From contig OZ023198.1 in assembly GCA_963995505.1 (NCBI GenBank), positions 7,712,558 to 7,776,557 of the forward strand: 64,000 bases of DNA, in the 5' to 3' direction. Position numbers and translations under genes: made by a program. Source of the stretch: Hypericum androsaemum (taxonomy: Eukaryota; Streptophyta; Magnoliopsida; Malpighiales; Hypericaceae). Every line of letters starts with the position of its first letter. The stretch's first letter is position 1. Below the pieces are notes generated by a model, which worked only from the letters and a program-made list of their open reading frames with translations, was not told where the DNA came from and ran no database searches. This document shows positions 1 through 9,629 of the stretch, in pieces.

Positions 1-348
1 TAGAATCAATTAAGTCAATAGTAGAGTGAAGACATTGAGGACATTCGAGGGTCTTATGGCTCGAGTGAAGAGCCTTAGGATGATCGGGGGCAATTGGGTC
101 AAGCGTCGAGTGAAGATGAAGCGGAGCGGAGCGGGGCAAGTGATGACTTGAAGCGCATGGTGGGCACCAATGGGTATTTGCGGGCGAAAGTACACTGGTG
201 ATCGCCAGTATCCCATTCGAGGGACTTCTGTGTGAGGCCACTGGTGATTTTCAGTTCGTTGGTGGTCGCCAGTCGGGTTTGGAAAAGCTGCTAACTTGGA
301 CCAAAATGTCCCTCAAGACCCCCAAATAGTTACCTAGGTTGTGGACAC

Positions 349-356
349 TATAAATA
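349..356 (+). promoter_or_regulatory. TATA box of the long Copia LTR
   Basis: TATAAATA sits in the LTR just after CACTA and would place the transcript start near 380. Most of the hairpin units at 442-2923 would then lie in the transcribed part of the LTR. Confidence 0.55.
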
Positions 357-1030
357 CTCCTCCATGACCTCCAAGAAGGGTTGGCAAAAGAGTTGCCCAC
401 TTCTCCAAAGAGAAAGAATAAAGAGGGAGGAAGGAGAAAGGCTCTCCAAGTGAAGGAGAGGCCAAGTGCCCACTCCTCCAAGTGAAGGAGGAGAAGAAGA
501 AGAAGAAGAAGTGTGCCCCGAGGGTACCCAACCCAAGTGAAGGTGTTAGGAATTTAGCAACTAGAGAATAAGATCGCACAAAGAATACGGAAAAAAAGAA
601 TTACGTGGTTCGGCCTCATGCCTACGTCCACGGAGAGAGAGGAGAACTTTTATTGATGAGTTTCCAAGCCACAAAGCCATACAAAAAACCTAGGGTAACA
701 TGTCTTTATATAGAGACAAACCCTTGGTGTACAAGTAACCTATCTAGGTCAGATTAGGAGTCCAAAACCTAGTCAGAATAGGAATAGGAATAGGAAATAA
801 GTCTTTCCTATTTCTCGCCATCCCAACAATCTCCACCTTGGCGAGAAATCATCTCGTGGAAGAACCATGAAGCTCCACGCGAACTTCAACAAACTCCACC
901 TTGACAAAATACCGCCCCACGAAGAACCATGAGATCTTGCAAAACCAATCCGACTCCACCGACTCCATCTCGGACCATAGATAACAGCATCAATAAGACC
1001 ATCTGAACTTTCTCTTCACCTTTTGTTCAA

Positions 1031-1486
1031 TCACTTGGAGCCGGCCCCCAAACTTGAGCTTCTGAGCTTGCTTGGCCTATTACCTCCAACCTCCATCGAA
1101 CCCCAACTAGCGAGTCCACTTTCTGAAGCAACCTTACGACCAATAGACGTACCCTCTATATTTCGATCAGCCCTATGCTCCGCAACCTTGAACCGCTCTT
1201 CCGTTTGACCTTTTTGCCTTAAACCAATGCTACTCGCCACAGCATACAAAGGGCAACCTTTTGTTCCACCAAGTAGAACCCTCGACATGCCACGATCTTC
1301 ACCGTTTGGCCTTGAGTGAGATACCCAATTTGCCCATGGTGCTACCAACGGCTTCGCATTCCCCATACAAAACCTACCCAACGTCTTTGACGTGCACGTC
1401 CTTTTAGACAACCATAGCAGGGCCCAGCTAATAATGCTTCTCTGAGACAACCATGGTTCTTTGCCAACCATGCCTCCACGAAACAA
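1031..1486 (-). pseudogene. Reverse transcriptase C-terminal scrap in the non-autonomous Copia
   Basis: The frame contains KTLGRFCMGNAKPLVAP followed at the expected distance by LLGGTKGCPLYAV. This corresponds to the conserved Copia RT stretch of the type ..VLERFNM..AKPV.TPLA.. then ..VPYASAVGSLMYAM, which lies after the YVDD active site. The catalytic part is not present. The same scrap is kept in the sister element at 6358-6624, so the deletion that joined protease to this fragment predates the split of the two copies. Confidence 0.6.
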
Positions 1487-1920
1487 TCATAGCTTGCTAT
1501 CCATGGTCTTCGCGAATCCCAACTACACTCAAACCATCCATGTCAAGCCTTTGCTCCCTCATACGAACCAACCTCATATGACTTGAGCTTTTTCCCACTT
1601 CATCAGACCCATTGATGTGACTTCACCTACAATAATGTTCCCCACTAACCTGTAGGTATTTCCTTTCACCCTTCATCCCTACCATCGCATCCTTCTCTAC
1701 CTTCATTAGCATACCTTTATAACTATCACTATTATAATCCAAGGTTCCTAATGAAAAGAGATTGACAGGATGCATTGCACTTGATAAGACAGCAAGCCAG
1801 TCACCATCCGACCCGTCTGAATATATGGCCATGGTTGTGGATGCCGATCCCTCCTCATTGTCTTGATCTCTAGTTCGTCCTGGATAGTCCCCTTCATGTG
1901 CTCAGCACTTGAAGCCACTT

Positions 1921-2187
1921 CTATTGAACTTCTTTGACTCTGACCTGGATCCTCTTCCACAACCCAGCTGGTGGCTCCTCATCATCTGCCAAGCACAAGC
2001 GAATCTTCGCTACTTCCTTGGCCTCCAACTCTTCCCGCTCTTGCTCCTTCATCTTTTTGGACTTCTTCTCCGAGAGCGCGATAACCATCTCTTGTTGCAC
2101 GAGGAGATCCTTGACAAGCCTTTGCCATAACCTGAAATTCGATGAACCATCGAACTTCACAAGAGCAAACCTCGTGCCGTCCGACAT
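1921..2187 (-). pseudogene. Copia gag N-terminus remnant
   Basis: The minus-strand frame opens with ATG thirteen bases after the primer site. It encodes a gag start of the LVKFDGSSNF..W type with a following LLVQQEMVIAL segment, as in the DUF4219/UBN2 gag region of plant Copia elements. It aligns well with the gag at 5097. After about 88 codons the similarity stops because the rest of gag has been deleted and the frame is lost. Confidence 0.75.
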
Positions 2188-3171
2188 CCTTCAACCTTAG
2201 CTCTGATACCACTTGTTAGGAATTCAGCAACTAGAGAATAAGATCGCACAAAGAATATGGAACAAGAGAATTACGTGGTTCGGCCTAATGCCTACGTCAA
2301 CGGAGAGAGAGGAGAACTTTTATTGATGAGTTTCCGAGCCATAAAGCCATACAAAAAACCTAGGGTAACATGTCTTTATATAGAGACACACCCTTGGTGT
2401 ACAAGTAACCTATCCAGGTCAGATTAGGAGTCTAAAACCTAATCAGAATAGGAATAGGAAATAAGTCTTTCCTATTTCTCGCCATCCCAACAGAAGGGTT
2501 GCCTCCGAGTGAAGGAGAAGATGGAAGATCCGAGTGAAGGGTTGCCTCCGAGTGAAGGAGGTATGCTCTCCGAGTAAAGGAGAGCAGAAAGAAGAAGACC
2601 CAAGTAAATGGGTTAACTCCGAGTGAAGGAGGTGGTGCTTTCCGAGTGAAGGAAGTTATCCAAAGTATGGGTAGAGTCCGAGTGAAGGGCCTTGCCAAGA
2701 GAAGGGTTAGCCATCCAAGTTAACGAGATGGTGCCATCCGAGTGAACGAGGTGGTGCTCTCCGAGTGAAGGAGAATTTGCCCGAAGAGTGGGTAGAGCCC
2801 AAGCCTAGGGCTTTGCCAAGAGAGTGAGCTCCCAAGAGTGTGGGTAGCCATGGTGAGAAGAGGAGGAGAGTGAGTCGAGCGAAGCGAGCGAGGCATCCAT
2901 TATTGTGAGAGCGAGTGAAGCTCGAGCAGAAAAATAGTGGAATCTCTCCTGGCTTGGAAGCCCCTAGATGTAGATCATTGTGGATCGAACCGGGTAACCA
3001 AATTTTTGTATCCCTCCTTGTGCTTTCTTTGTGCTTTGTGCGTTGTGCTTCTCGTGGTTATTCTTGTTTGCTCGTATGTTTTTCCACGTGTGTTGCTTGG
3101 GTCCACGGAAAGTGGGTAATTTCCCCAACAACTGGTATCAGAGCCCGGGTTAGGGCGTGGTGAGAGTAACC

Positions 3172-3396
3172 ATGATGGGTGAAGTGAAATCGCCCGTGGA
3201 GAAGTTTGATAATATGAAGAAAGAGGAGTGGAAGCTCCTAGATCAGAAAGTAATGAGTGTGGTGTGCTTGTCCTTGTCAAGGAGTGTGATGGTCAAAGAG
3301 GGTGTGTTGTATGCAATGAGGAACGCCCATGAGAGCATTGGCCTTATAAGTGCGACGGAAAGACTTGTGTGTATGATATGTAGTCGGTTAAGGTAG
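3172..3396 (+). pseudogene. Copia gag start, truncated
   Basis: After the primer site the frame from ATG at 3172 reads VEKFDNMKKEEWKLLDQKVM followed by a VCLSLSRSV segment. This resembles the first part of plant Copia gag proteins (FDG..W..W..LD.KAL..I.L.L). It stops after about 75 codons, and nothing gag-like continues in other frames, so the element is truncated or deleted here. Confidence 0.5.
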
Positions 3397-4029
3397 TTGG
3401 TTAGGGTAGTCAGATAGGGTAGTTGGTTTGGGAATACTCGTGTGGATATGTTATGCTTCGGAATTCTGATTTGTCTAGTTGGCTAGATAGTCGGATAGGG
3501 GATCTTTTTGGTTTGCAAAGTGAAATCATTTTCTTGTATTTCGTTTAGTTTGTTTCGTTCCACTTACTGAGTTAATCAACTCACTCTAACTGTATGTAAT
3601 TTCAGATCGTTAAGGGGGATCCAGGATCGGGAGTAGAGTGATTCATCTGCATGCATCATCACGATTTTCTGCCCACATAATGAAGACTGTCAAAATTTTA
3701 GCTTTTAGTATTTATTCAGATTTCTGAATATTTAAATCTCTTTGGATGTTTCAGATTTTTGTTTTGGATAATCGTTTCATTTCGTAATAAAAGTCTGACG
3801 CCTTTCCTCGTAATTAATACCTCGGGTATTGTCGCTTCTCTTTCTGAGTCGCGACAATATAAGCACTAAACTTTATCTTGGGAGTTAATTAATCTCCGTG
3901 CTAAGCTTTCGCCGACCATGTAAATCAACTTTAATTAGTAAAATAATGTAAATCCAATGTGTAGTTAGATTTTTCACACTTATAAAAAGTCGTCATTGTT
4001 GTAACTAGTAATGTAGTAATTGTAATCAA
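3397..4029. other. Non-genic stretch; possible Gypsy LTR remnant
   Basis: There is no coding signal. Around 3565-3640 and 3800-3858 the sequence (TTACTGAGTTAATCAACTCA, then TTCAGATCGTTAAGGGGGAT, and an end near GAGTCGCGACA) resembles the 3' part of plant Gypsy LTRs. Neither a partner LTR nor a target duplication was found, so this is only a likely remnant. Confidence 0.3.
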
Positions 4030-4558
4030 GGGTGACATGGTTCTACTTGAATCGGTGAACCGAGATTTCTGAAAACCAAATTCGAAACCATAATTTTTAA
4101 AAATTCTTTTAATAATTCCAAATTAATTTTTTTTGAAAAGTAATTCCAAATTAATTTTAAAACACATACATTCTTTAAAAATAACATCATCCATTCTCAA
4201 TAATTCTCTTAATCTCTATTAATTATTTGCTCTCTATAAGTATTCTTTCTCAATAAAAGTAAGAGAACTACGTAGATTTTGATTCTTTTGGAGTTAAGAA
4301 TATGTAGGAACATTAATTTGATACATTAAGTACAAGTCCAATCTTTAATTTATAAGTTTCCCAAAAAATCTAAAAATTCTAATAAATGATAAAAAAAGTG
4401 GAACATTTTAACCAGAGGTTTCAAACTGTAATTGTAGGTTCCAAGAACCATCCCATAACCTTATTTCAAGGTTCCGAATTTGGTTCTACCTTTTCAGAGC
4501 CTTGTAAATATTGGTTCTCAAATCGTAACTGGAGATTTTAGAATCGTGGTCACCCCTA
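4030..4558. mobile_element. hAT-like MITE
   Basis: The ends are imperfect inverted repeats: GGGTGACATGGTTCTA on the left, and on the opposite strand at the right GGGGTGACCACGATTCTA. Sub-terminal segments are also inverted and rich in GGTTC/GAACC. Tips of the GGGGTGA type are common in hAT MITEs. There is no open frame. The 8-bp target duplication is not clear. Confidence 0.5.
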
Positions 4559-5096
4559 ACTTCATTAATGAGACAACAATGTGCATGTGATCAACCGCTT
4601 TGATATAATATTAGAATCTCCATATTCAACCCAACAATAGATACTCGATCAACATGTTATTATATGATGTTAGAATCTCCATATCTAACCCAAAATTTTA
4701 AAGTAATGAGTAAATAAATTTTTTACCCTTTTTAAACAAGCTATGATGCAATTAACAATATGAAATTCATTTCTATTTTTGTTGGAGATGTTGAGAAATT
4801 GAAGAGGAAATATTTTGTGGGCTTGTTTTCTGTTTAGTTCGGGCTCTTGTTTTGGACTCCTAATTTGACCTAGATAGCTTAATTGATGTACACAGATTTG
4901 CCTCTATATAAAGACGTGTTATCCTATGGTTAGTAACAGCTTTGTGACTCGGATCCATCAATAGAAGTTCTCCTTTCTCTCCGTGGACGTAGGCATTATG
5001 CAGAACCATGTAAACTCTTGTGTCCATATTCTTTGTGCGTATTATTCTCTAAGTTGTTGAATTTCTAACAAGTGGTATCAAAGCTAAGGTCGGAGG

Positions 5097-6328
5097 ATGT
5101 CAGATCACGGCACGAAATTTGCTCTTGTGAAGTTTGATGGTGCATTGAATTTTGGGTTATGGCAAAGGTGTGTCAAGGATCTCCTCGTGCAACAAGGGAT
5201 GGTCATCGCGCTCTCGAAAAAGAAGTCCGAGAAGATAGAAGAGCAAGAGTGGAAGGAGTTGGGAGCCGATGCAGTGGAGATAATTTGCTTGTACGTGGCG
5301 GACGATGTGATGTATCACCTCATGGATGAGGAGTCACCAGTTGAGGTATGGAAGAAATTGGAAGCCAGGTATATGTCTACATCTTTGTCGAACAAGCTTT
5401 ATCTTAAGCAAAGATTGTACGGGCTCAAGATGAAAGAGGGCTCAGATTTAAGCCAACACATTAATAGTTTCGTCAACTTGTGAACGACTTGAGAAAGGTT
5501 GATGTGAAGTTCGAGGAAGAAGATAAGGCATTGTTGCTGCTGAATTCCTTACCTAGCACCTACAAAAATTTGGTTATAACTCTAACTTGGGGGAAGGAGT
5601 CCCTGGTGTTGGAAGATATCACAAGTGCTCTGCTAGAGTTTTATCAAAGGAGGAAAACCGACGATGATCAAGCAGTGGGGCTGGTTGTGTGGGGTAGCCA
5701 TGATCATGGAGGAAAAGATGGGAATGGATCCAAGTCGGGGTCAAGGAGGTTCAAAGAAAATTACTTTGAGTGCAAAGAAAAAGGGCACGTGAAGAAGGAT
5801 TGTCCGAGAAGAACTCAGGATCGCAAGGAAAAAGGATCAGGGTCCGTGGATATGGCCTTATATTCAGACGAGTCGGATGGCGATGTTCTTTCTGTCTTAT
5901 CAGGTCCAAAGCTTTCTGATTCTTGGATTTTGGATAGCGCTTGCTCTTTCCACCTGACGTCTAAGATAGGGTGGTTCGACACCTACAAGTTTGTTAATTC
6001 AGATATGGTGACAATAGGTGATGGTTCTATTTGTATAATTACAGGTATAGGTGATATCCAGATCAAGATGTGGGATGGTGTTGAGAGAAAATTATGTAGA
6101 GTTAGGCATGTTCCAATATTGGAGAGAAATTTGATCTCATTAGGAGCCTTGGATTATAGTGGGTACATCTATAAGGTTGTAGGCAGGCTAATAGAGGTGG
6201 AGAAGGATGTTGTGGTGGTGATGAAGGGTGAAAGGGATGCTAGGAACACCTACAGGTTAGTGGAGAACACGGTTGTAGGTGGAGTTACCTCGTTGTGTTC
6301 CGATGGAGAGGGGAACGCTCTTGTATGA
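5097..6328 (+). pseudogene. Copia gag-protease remnant with frameshift
   Basis: ATG at 5097 opens a gag frame (ALVKFDGALNFGLWQR) that continues with typical UBN2 sequence (LKQRLYGLKMKEGSDLSQHI) to a stop at about 5483. The continuation (NDLRKVDVKFEEEDKALLLL) lies in another frame from about 5470, so a small indel near 5468 split the gene. The second frame carries a zinc knuckle CKEKGHVKKDC near 5770, then WILDSACSFHLTS, where the protease D-[TS]-G motif reads DSA, and the strand RHVPILERNLISLGALDYSG typical of the region before integrase. It ends at 6328 without integrase. Confidence 0.82.
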
Positions 6329-6357
6329 TGGAGCGAAAGCTTGACATGAATGGTTTA

Positions 6358-6624
6358 AGTAGAGTTGGGATTCGCGGAGACAAAGTTAGCAAGTTCCCAC
6401 TATGGTTGTCTAAAGGCATATACACATCAAAGGTGTTGGGTAGGTTTTGCATGGGGAATGCGAAGTCTTTGGTAGCACCACAGGCGAATCGGGTATCTCA
6501 CTCAAGGCTAAACGGTGGAGTTCGTGGTATATTGAGGGTTCTACTTGGTGGAACAAAAGGTTGCTCCTTGTATGCTATGGCACATGGCATTGGTTTGAGG
6601 CAAGAAGGTCTAGCGGAAAAGTAG
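6358..6624 (+). pseudogene. Reverse transcriptase C-terminal scrap
   Basis: The frame contains LWLSKGIYTSKVLGRFCMGN, matching the Copia RT stretch LWLSQ..YI.KVLERFNM that follows the YVDD domain, and then a degraded version of the AVGSLMYAM segment ending near 6590. RNase H is absent. It aligns with the scrap at 1031-1486, which shows a shared ancestral deletion. Confidence 0.6.
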
Positions 6625-7283
6625 TTCGAGGTTGCAGAGTATGGGGTTGACCAAGAAATAGAGAGTACATCTATTGGTCGCAAGGTTTCTTCAGCAGGTG
6701 GACTTGCTATTTGGGGTTCGATGGAGATTGGAGAAAAGACGCCAAGCAAGCTCGAAAGATCGAGCTTGGGGGCTAGCTCCAAGTGATTAAACAAAAAGGA
6801 AGAGAGAACGTTGAGATGGTATTATTGATGGCGGTTGTATCTATGGTTCGAGGTAGAGTTGGTGAACTCAAATTGGTTTCGCGAGTTCTCATGGTTCTTC
6901 ATGGGGTTGTGTCTCGTCAAGGTGGAATTTGTTGAAGTTCGGATGGAGCTTCATAGTTTTTCCATGGGATGATTTCTCGCCAAGGTGGAGATTGTTGGAG
7001 ATGTCGAGAAATTGAAGAGGAAATATTTTATGGGCTTGTTTTCTGTTTAGTTCGGGCTCTTTTTTTGGACTCCTAATTCGTCCTAGATAGCTTACTTGAT
7101 GTACAAGGGTTTGCCTCTATATAAAGATGTATTATCTTATGGTTAGTAATGACTTTGTGACTCGGATCTATCAATAAAAGTTCTCCTTTCTCTCCGTGGA
7201 TGTAGGCATTAGACAGAATCATGTAAACTCTTGTGTTCGTGTTCTTTGTGCGTATTGTTCTCTAAGTTGCTGAATTCCTAACA

Positions 7284-8062
7284 ATTTTTTAAATCTAATG
7301 GTGGTAAATAATTGCAATTATTTAGAATAAATACAATATGTTTAGTACCTAATCTAGGAAAAATTGAAAAATATATCATCATCATATACCATTACTTTCT
7401 TTATGGACTCCACCGACTAACCTTCTTGTTCAAATTCAAAGTCAACTTGATTATGGACTACATCGTAGAGTTTTGGTCATAATTGAAAAGGAAATGTCCA
7501 TAGAACAATTTGTCCCAAATTAAGTTTTCATATGGATATATTTTTAGGCTATGTATGTGTTTTGTTTTGTTATGACTCGAGAATTATTAATTTTTATTGA
7601 TTAATCGTATCACATGGGCCCGAACTCAGGCCATAATTTTATCCCTTGGATCTAAGATGTGCTGATTTTGACTGAGTTTAAAATATGAATATGCGCTCAT
7701 TTTTATAGCAGGGATCATACTCTTTGCTTTTTACTCTATTCTACACCCTACCATAATTAGACCCACTTAGACTATTTTATCTTTAATATGTGTACATATA
7801 TTAACACTATATTTGAGATACATAATGCCAATTTTCCTTAATGATATACCCAAAATGCCATGAATAACTTTCACATTTTTATTATATTGTTTGAAACTAA
7901 TTCAAAAGATATTTAGAATGATGAGACACTAGTAGCTTGCTTTCGCTATTTTTTTGTTGTTGATATACTTGGAGTTTGCAAAGAAAATTTTGAGTCATTT
8001 AACTTAAATAGCAAAATTTGATGTTACTGCATTTTTTATTGGGTGTTGATGTATAATGTGTT
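7284..8062. other. AT-rich intergenic sequence
   Basis: I see no coding frame, no repeat with a partner in the window and no RNA gene here. Confidence 0.6.
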
Positions 8063-8595
8063 GAGGAGGAATTCAGTACGGGTTGAAGAAAAGGCCCCTG
8101 TACCGTGCGGGAATAGATCTGGGCCGTCCAGCACATTAAAAATGGTAAAGAAAATCCAACGGCTAAGATTCACAGGGGTATTTTTTGTATTTAATTATTA
8201 ATTTCCACACACTCTCTCTTCCTTCCTCCCTCACTCTGTCACTCTCACACACTCTCTCTCTCTCTCTCTTTCTCTTCCTCCCCTACGCCCCTTCCTCTCT
8301 CCCCATTTTCCTCTCTCTTTCCAAATTGATGCCGATGCCAACGCCGACGAGCCCAACCTCGACCAGCAGATCTGACGCTGCCGGTGCTCCCTAATCTCGA
8401 TCTTCTCTCTTCCTTCTCCCTAAATTCTCAATTCTTTCCATTCCATTTGATTTTTAGGTTTCAACCGTGACCTCGAAGATCTCTGCGCCGTATAGGCGAC
8501 TATTTTGGGGAGCCACAATTTCTTACTCCGGAGTCCGATTGAGTTGATTCAAATTATTGTGCAAAGATGAAACATACATCTACAACTTTATACTG

Positions 8596-8811
8596 ACTTC
8601 TCCAAATTCAGAGTGTGAGAATGTTAAAAATACATTTGAAGTCAATAGTCGATCGAATTACGAGGATAAGTTTTGGTTGAGGAGCCATTACTTCTTACTC
8701 CGGACTTCTCCAAATTCAGAGTGTGAGAATGTTAAAAATACATTTGAAGTCAATAGTCGATCGAATTACGAGGATAATTTTTGGTTGAGGAGCCATTACT
8801 TCTTACTCCGG
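8596..8811 (+). repeat. 108-bp tandem duplication
   Basis: Units 8596-8703 and 8704-8811 are identical except for one base (GATAAG versus GATAAT). The period is a multiple of three, so an incidental open frame here is also duplicated. The unit contains the motif GAGCCATTACTTCTTACTCC, which has relatives at other places in the window. Confidence 0.95.
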
Positions 8812-8949
8812 AGTCTGATTGAGCTAATTCAAGTTGCTATGTGAAGCTAAGACATATATCTACAATTTTATAGTTTATGACTTCTCCAAATTTGGAGTGT
8901 AAGAATGTCGAAACTATATTTAAAGTCATCAGTTGACCGAGTTACAAGC

Positions 8950-9420
8950 GCCTGAGAGGTGTTTGTCAAATGGCATGCTCGGTTATGCTAAATGGCATAT
9001 CTAGTAATGTCAAATGGCATGTTTGGTTATGTCAAATGACATGTCCGATTATAAAAAAATGAGAAGCTCAGGTTCGATAAATTGGCATGCCCAGTTCGAT
9101 AAATTGGCATGCTCAATTATGTCAAATGGCATGTCTGTTAAATATTTAATAAAACTTATAATAAATTAAATGACATGCCCTATTATGTCTAAATGGCATG
9201 CTCGGTTATGTTAAAATGGCAGAACCAGATATGTTTAAATGGTATGCCCAATTAATTTTTAATAAAACTTATAATTAATTAAATAATTAATAAAATGTCA
9301 GGTTCAATTACTATAAAATAGCATGTCCGTTTATGATTAAATGGCAGACCCGATTATAATAAAATAGCATATCTGATTATAAATAATTAATTAAATGACA
9401 TATGTCGGGTCAATGATACT
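8950..9420 (+). repeat. Degenerate 22-24-bp minisatellite (AATGGCATG..CGGTTATG type)
   Basis: About fifteen to twenty imperfect copies carry the core AAATGGCATGCCCGATTAT with substitutions and short AT-rich spacers. Read on the other strand, the core matches the array at 21470-21900 (GGGCATGCCATTTAATCGTA), so the two arrays belong to one family in opposite orientation. Confidence 0.75.
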
Positions 9421-9629
9421 TTCATAGAAAAATTTCAAAATAAAAAACTAAAAAAAATAAAAACTAATTGCAAGTGGTGGCGTGGGTGTAAACCACGCAC
9501 CCAACCCCACTTACATGACACGTAAGCATATCTCACAATTAATAACCTCACCCATGCGTGTCTTTACTTGACACATTTGCCCCTCTCCGTTTGGGACGGA
9601 ATTCAAATTTCTGTGCACAATGCGTGCTC

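Larger units (their letters stand above)
544..2492 (-). mobile_element. Small non-autonomous Copia element with both LTRs and target duplication
   Basis: LTRs lie at 544-828 and 2214-2492 (TG..CA ends when read on the minus strand) and differ by about a dozen substitutions plus one 6-bp unit, so insertion was fairly recent. The 5-bp target duplication GAAGG is exact at 539-543 and 2493-2497. The minus-strand primer site TGGTATCAGAGC occupies 2200-2211, next to the upstream LTR. The roughly 1.4-kb interior holds a gag start (1921-2187), a scrap of the protease region (around 1623-1832) and a piece of the reverse transcriptase C-terminus (1031-1486). Integrase and the RT catalytic core are absent, so it could only move with proteins supplied in trans. 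It belongs to the same family as the element at 4780-7283. Confidence 0.92.
58..2923 (+). repeat. Array of short hairpins with constant loop and varying stems in the Copia LTR
   Basis: Outside the 544-2492 insertion, about fifteen units share a 7-base centre AAGTGAA or GAGTGAA flanked by complementary arms. Clear examples are 58-74 (GGCTC/GAGCC), 442-460 (CTCTCC/GGAGAG), 473-493 (CTCCTCC/GGAGGAG), 2503-2517 (CTCC/GGAG), 2545-2561 (CCTCC/GGAGG), 2565-2585 (GCTCTCC/GGAGAGC), 2598-2613 (ACCC/GGGT), 2640-2654 (TTCC/GGAA) and 2909-2923 (GAGC/GCTC). A further unit starting at 529 (CAACCC/GGGTTG) is split by the inserted Copia element. The arms differ in sequence from unit to unit but stay paired, which simple duplication of one unit would not give. 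The function is unknown. Confidence 0.8.
1..3396 (+). mobile_element. Copia-type LTR retrotransposon, 5' portion (long LTR, primer site, gag start)
   Basis: The sequence up to 3130 behaves as one long LTR. It has a TATA box at 349-356, ends in CCCCAACA at 3130, and two bases later carries TGGTATCAGAGC (3133-3144), the primer-binding site complementary to initiator tRNA-Met used by many plant Copia elements. A gag-like start follows at 3172. The LTR begins before the window and is interrupted by another retrotransposon at 544-2492, so its own visible length is about 1.2 kb. After about 3396 no gag, protease, integrase or reverse transcriptase follows, so the element is truncated. The LTR is dominated by quasi-palindromic units described separately. 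The Copia call rests on the primer site and the gag resemblance; the 3' LTR is not seen. Confidence 0.7.
4780..7283 (+). mobile_element. Non-autonomous Copia element (gag-protease, no integrase or RT core)
   Basis: Two 291-bp LTRs (4780-5070 and 6993-7283) begin TGTTGGAGATG and end CTAACA. They differ at roughly two dozen positions, so this copy is older than the one at 544-2492. The 5-bp target duplication ATTTT is exact (4775-4779 and 7284-7288). The primer site TGGTATCAAAGC lies at 5073-5084, one base off the usual form. A polypurine tract (AAGGTGGAG) precedes the 3' LTR. The LTR has a TATA box (CTATATAAAG near 4908). The interior has gag, a CCHC knuckle, the protease start and an RT C-terminal scrap; integrase and the RT active site are missing. 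Confidence 0.93.
8063..9629 (+). mobile_element. Non-autonomous MULE-like element with captured-looking leader and minisatellite
   Basis: A 9-bp near-exact target duplication (TAATGTGTT at 8054-8062, TAATGTATT at 9630-9638) and ends that both begin GAG and include a GAATTC..GT motif suggest a Mutator-like insertion. Inside are a CT-rich segment (8200-8325), a short GC-richer stretch with ATG codons (about 8330-8395), a 108-bp tandem duplication (8596-8811) and a degenerate minisatellite (about 8950-9420). No transposase is present. The same arrangement recurs at 19807-22792 (reversed) and 56714-58697, which supports treating it as one element. The exact ends are inferred. Confidence 0.5.

Noticed and set aside
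8557..8844. 95-codon frame with internal 36-residue repeat
   Set aside because: It lies in a non-autonomous transposon, the repeat is a DNA duplication, and the sequence resembles no protein family; related DNA elsewhere is not open.
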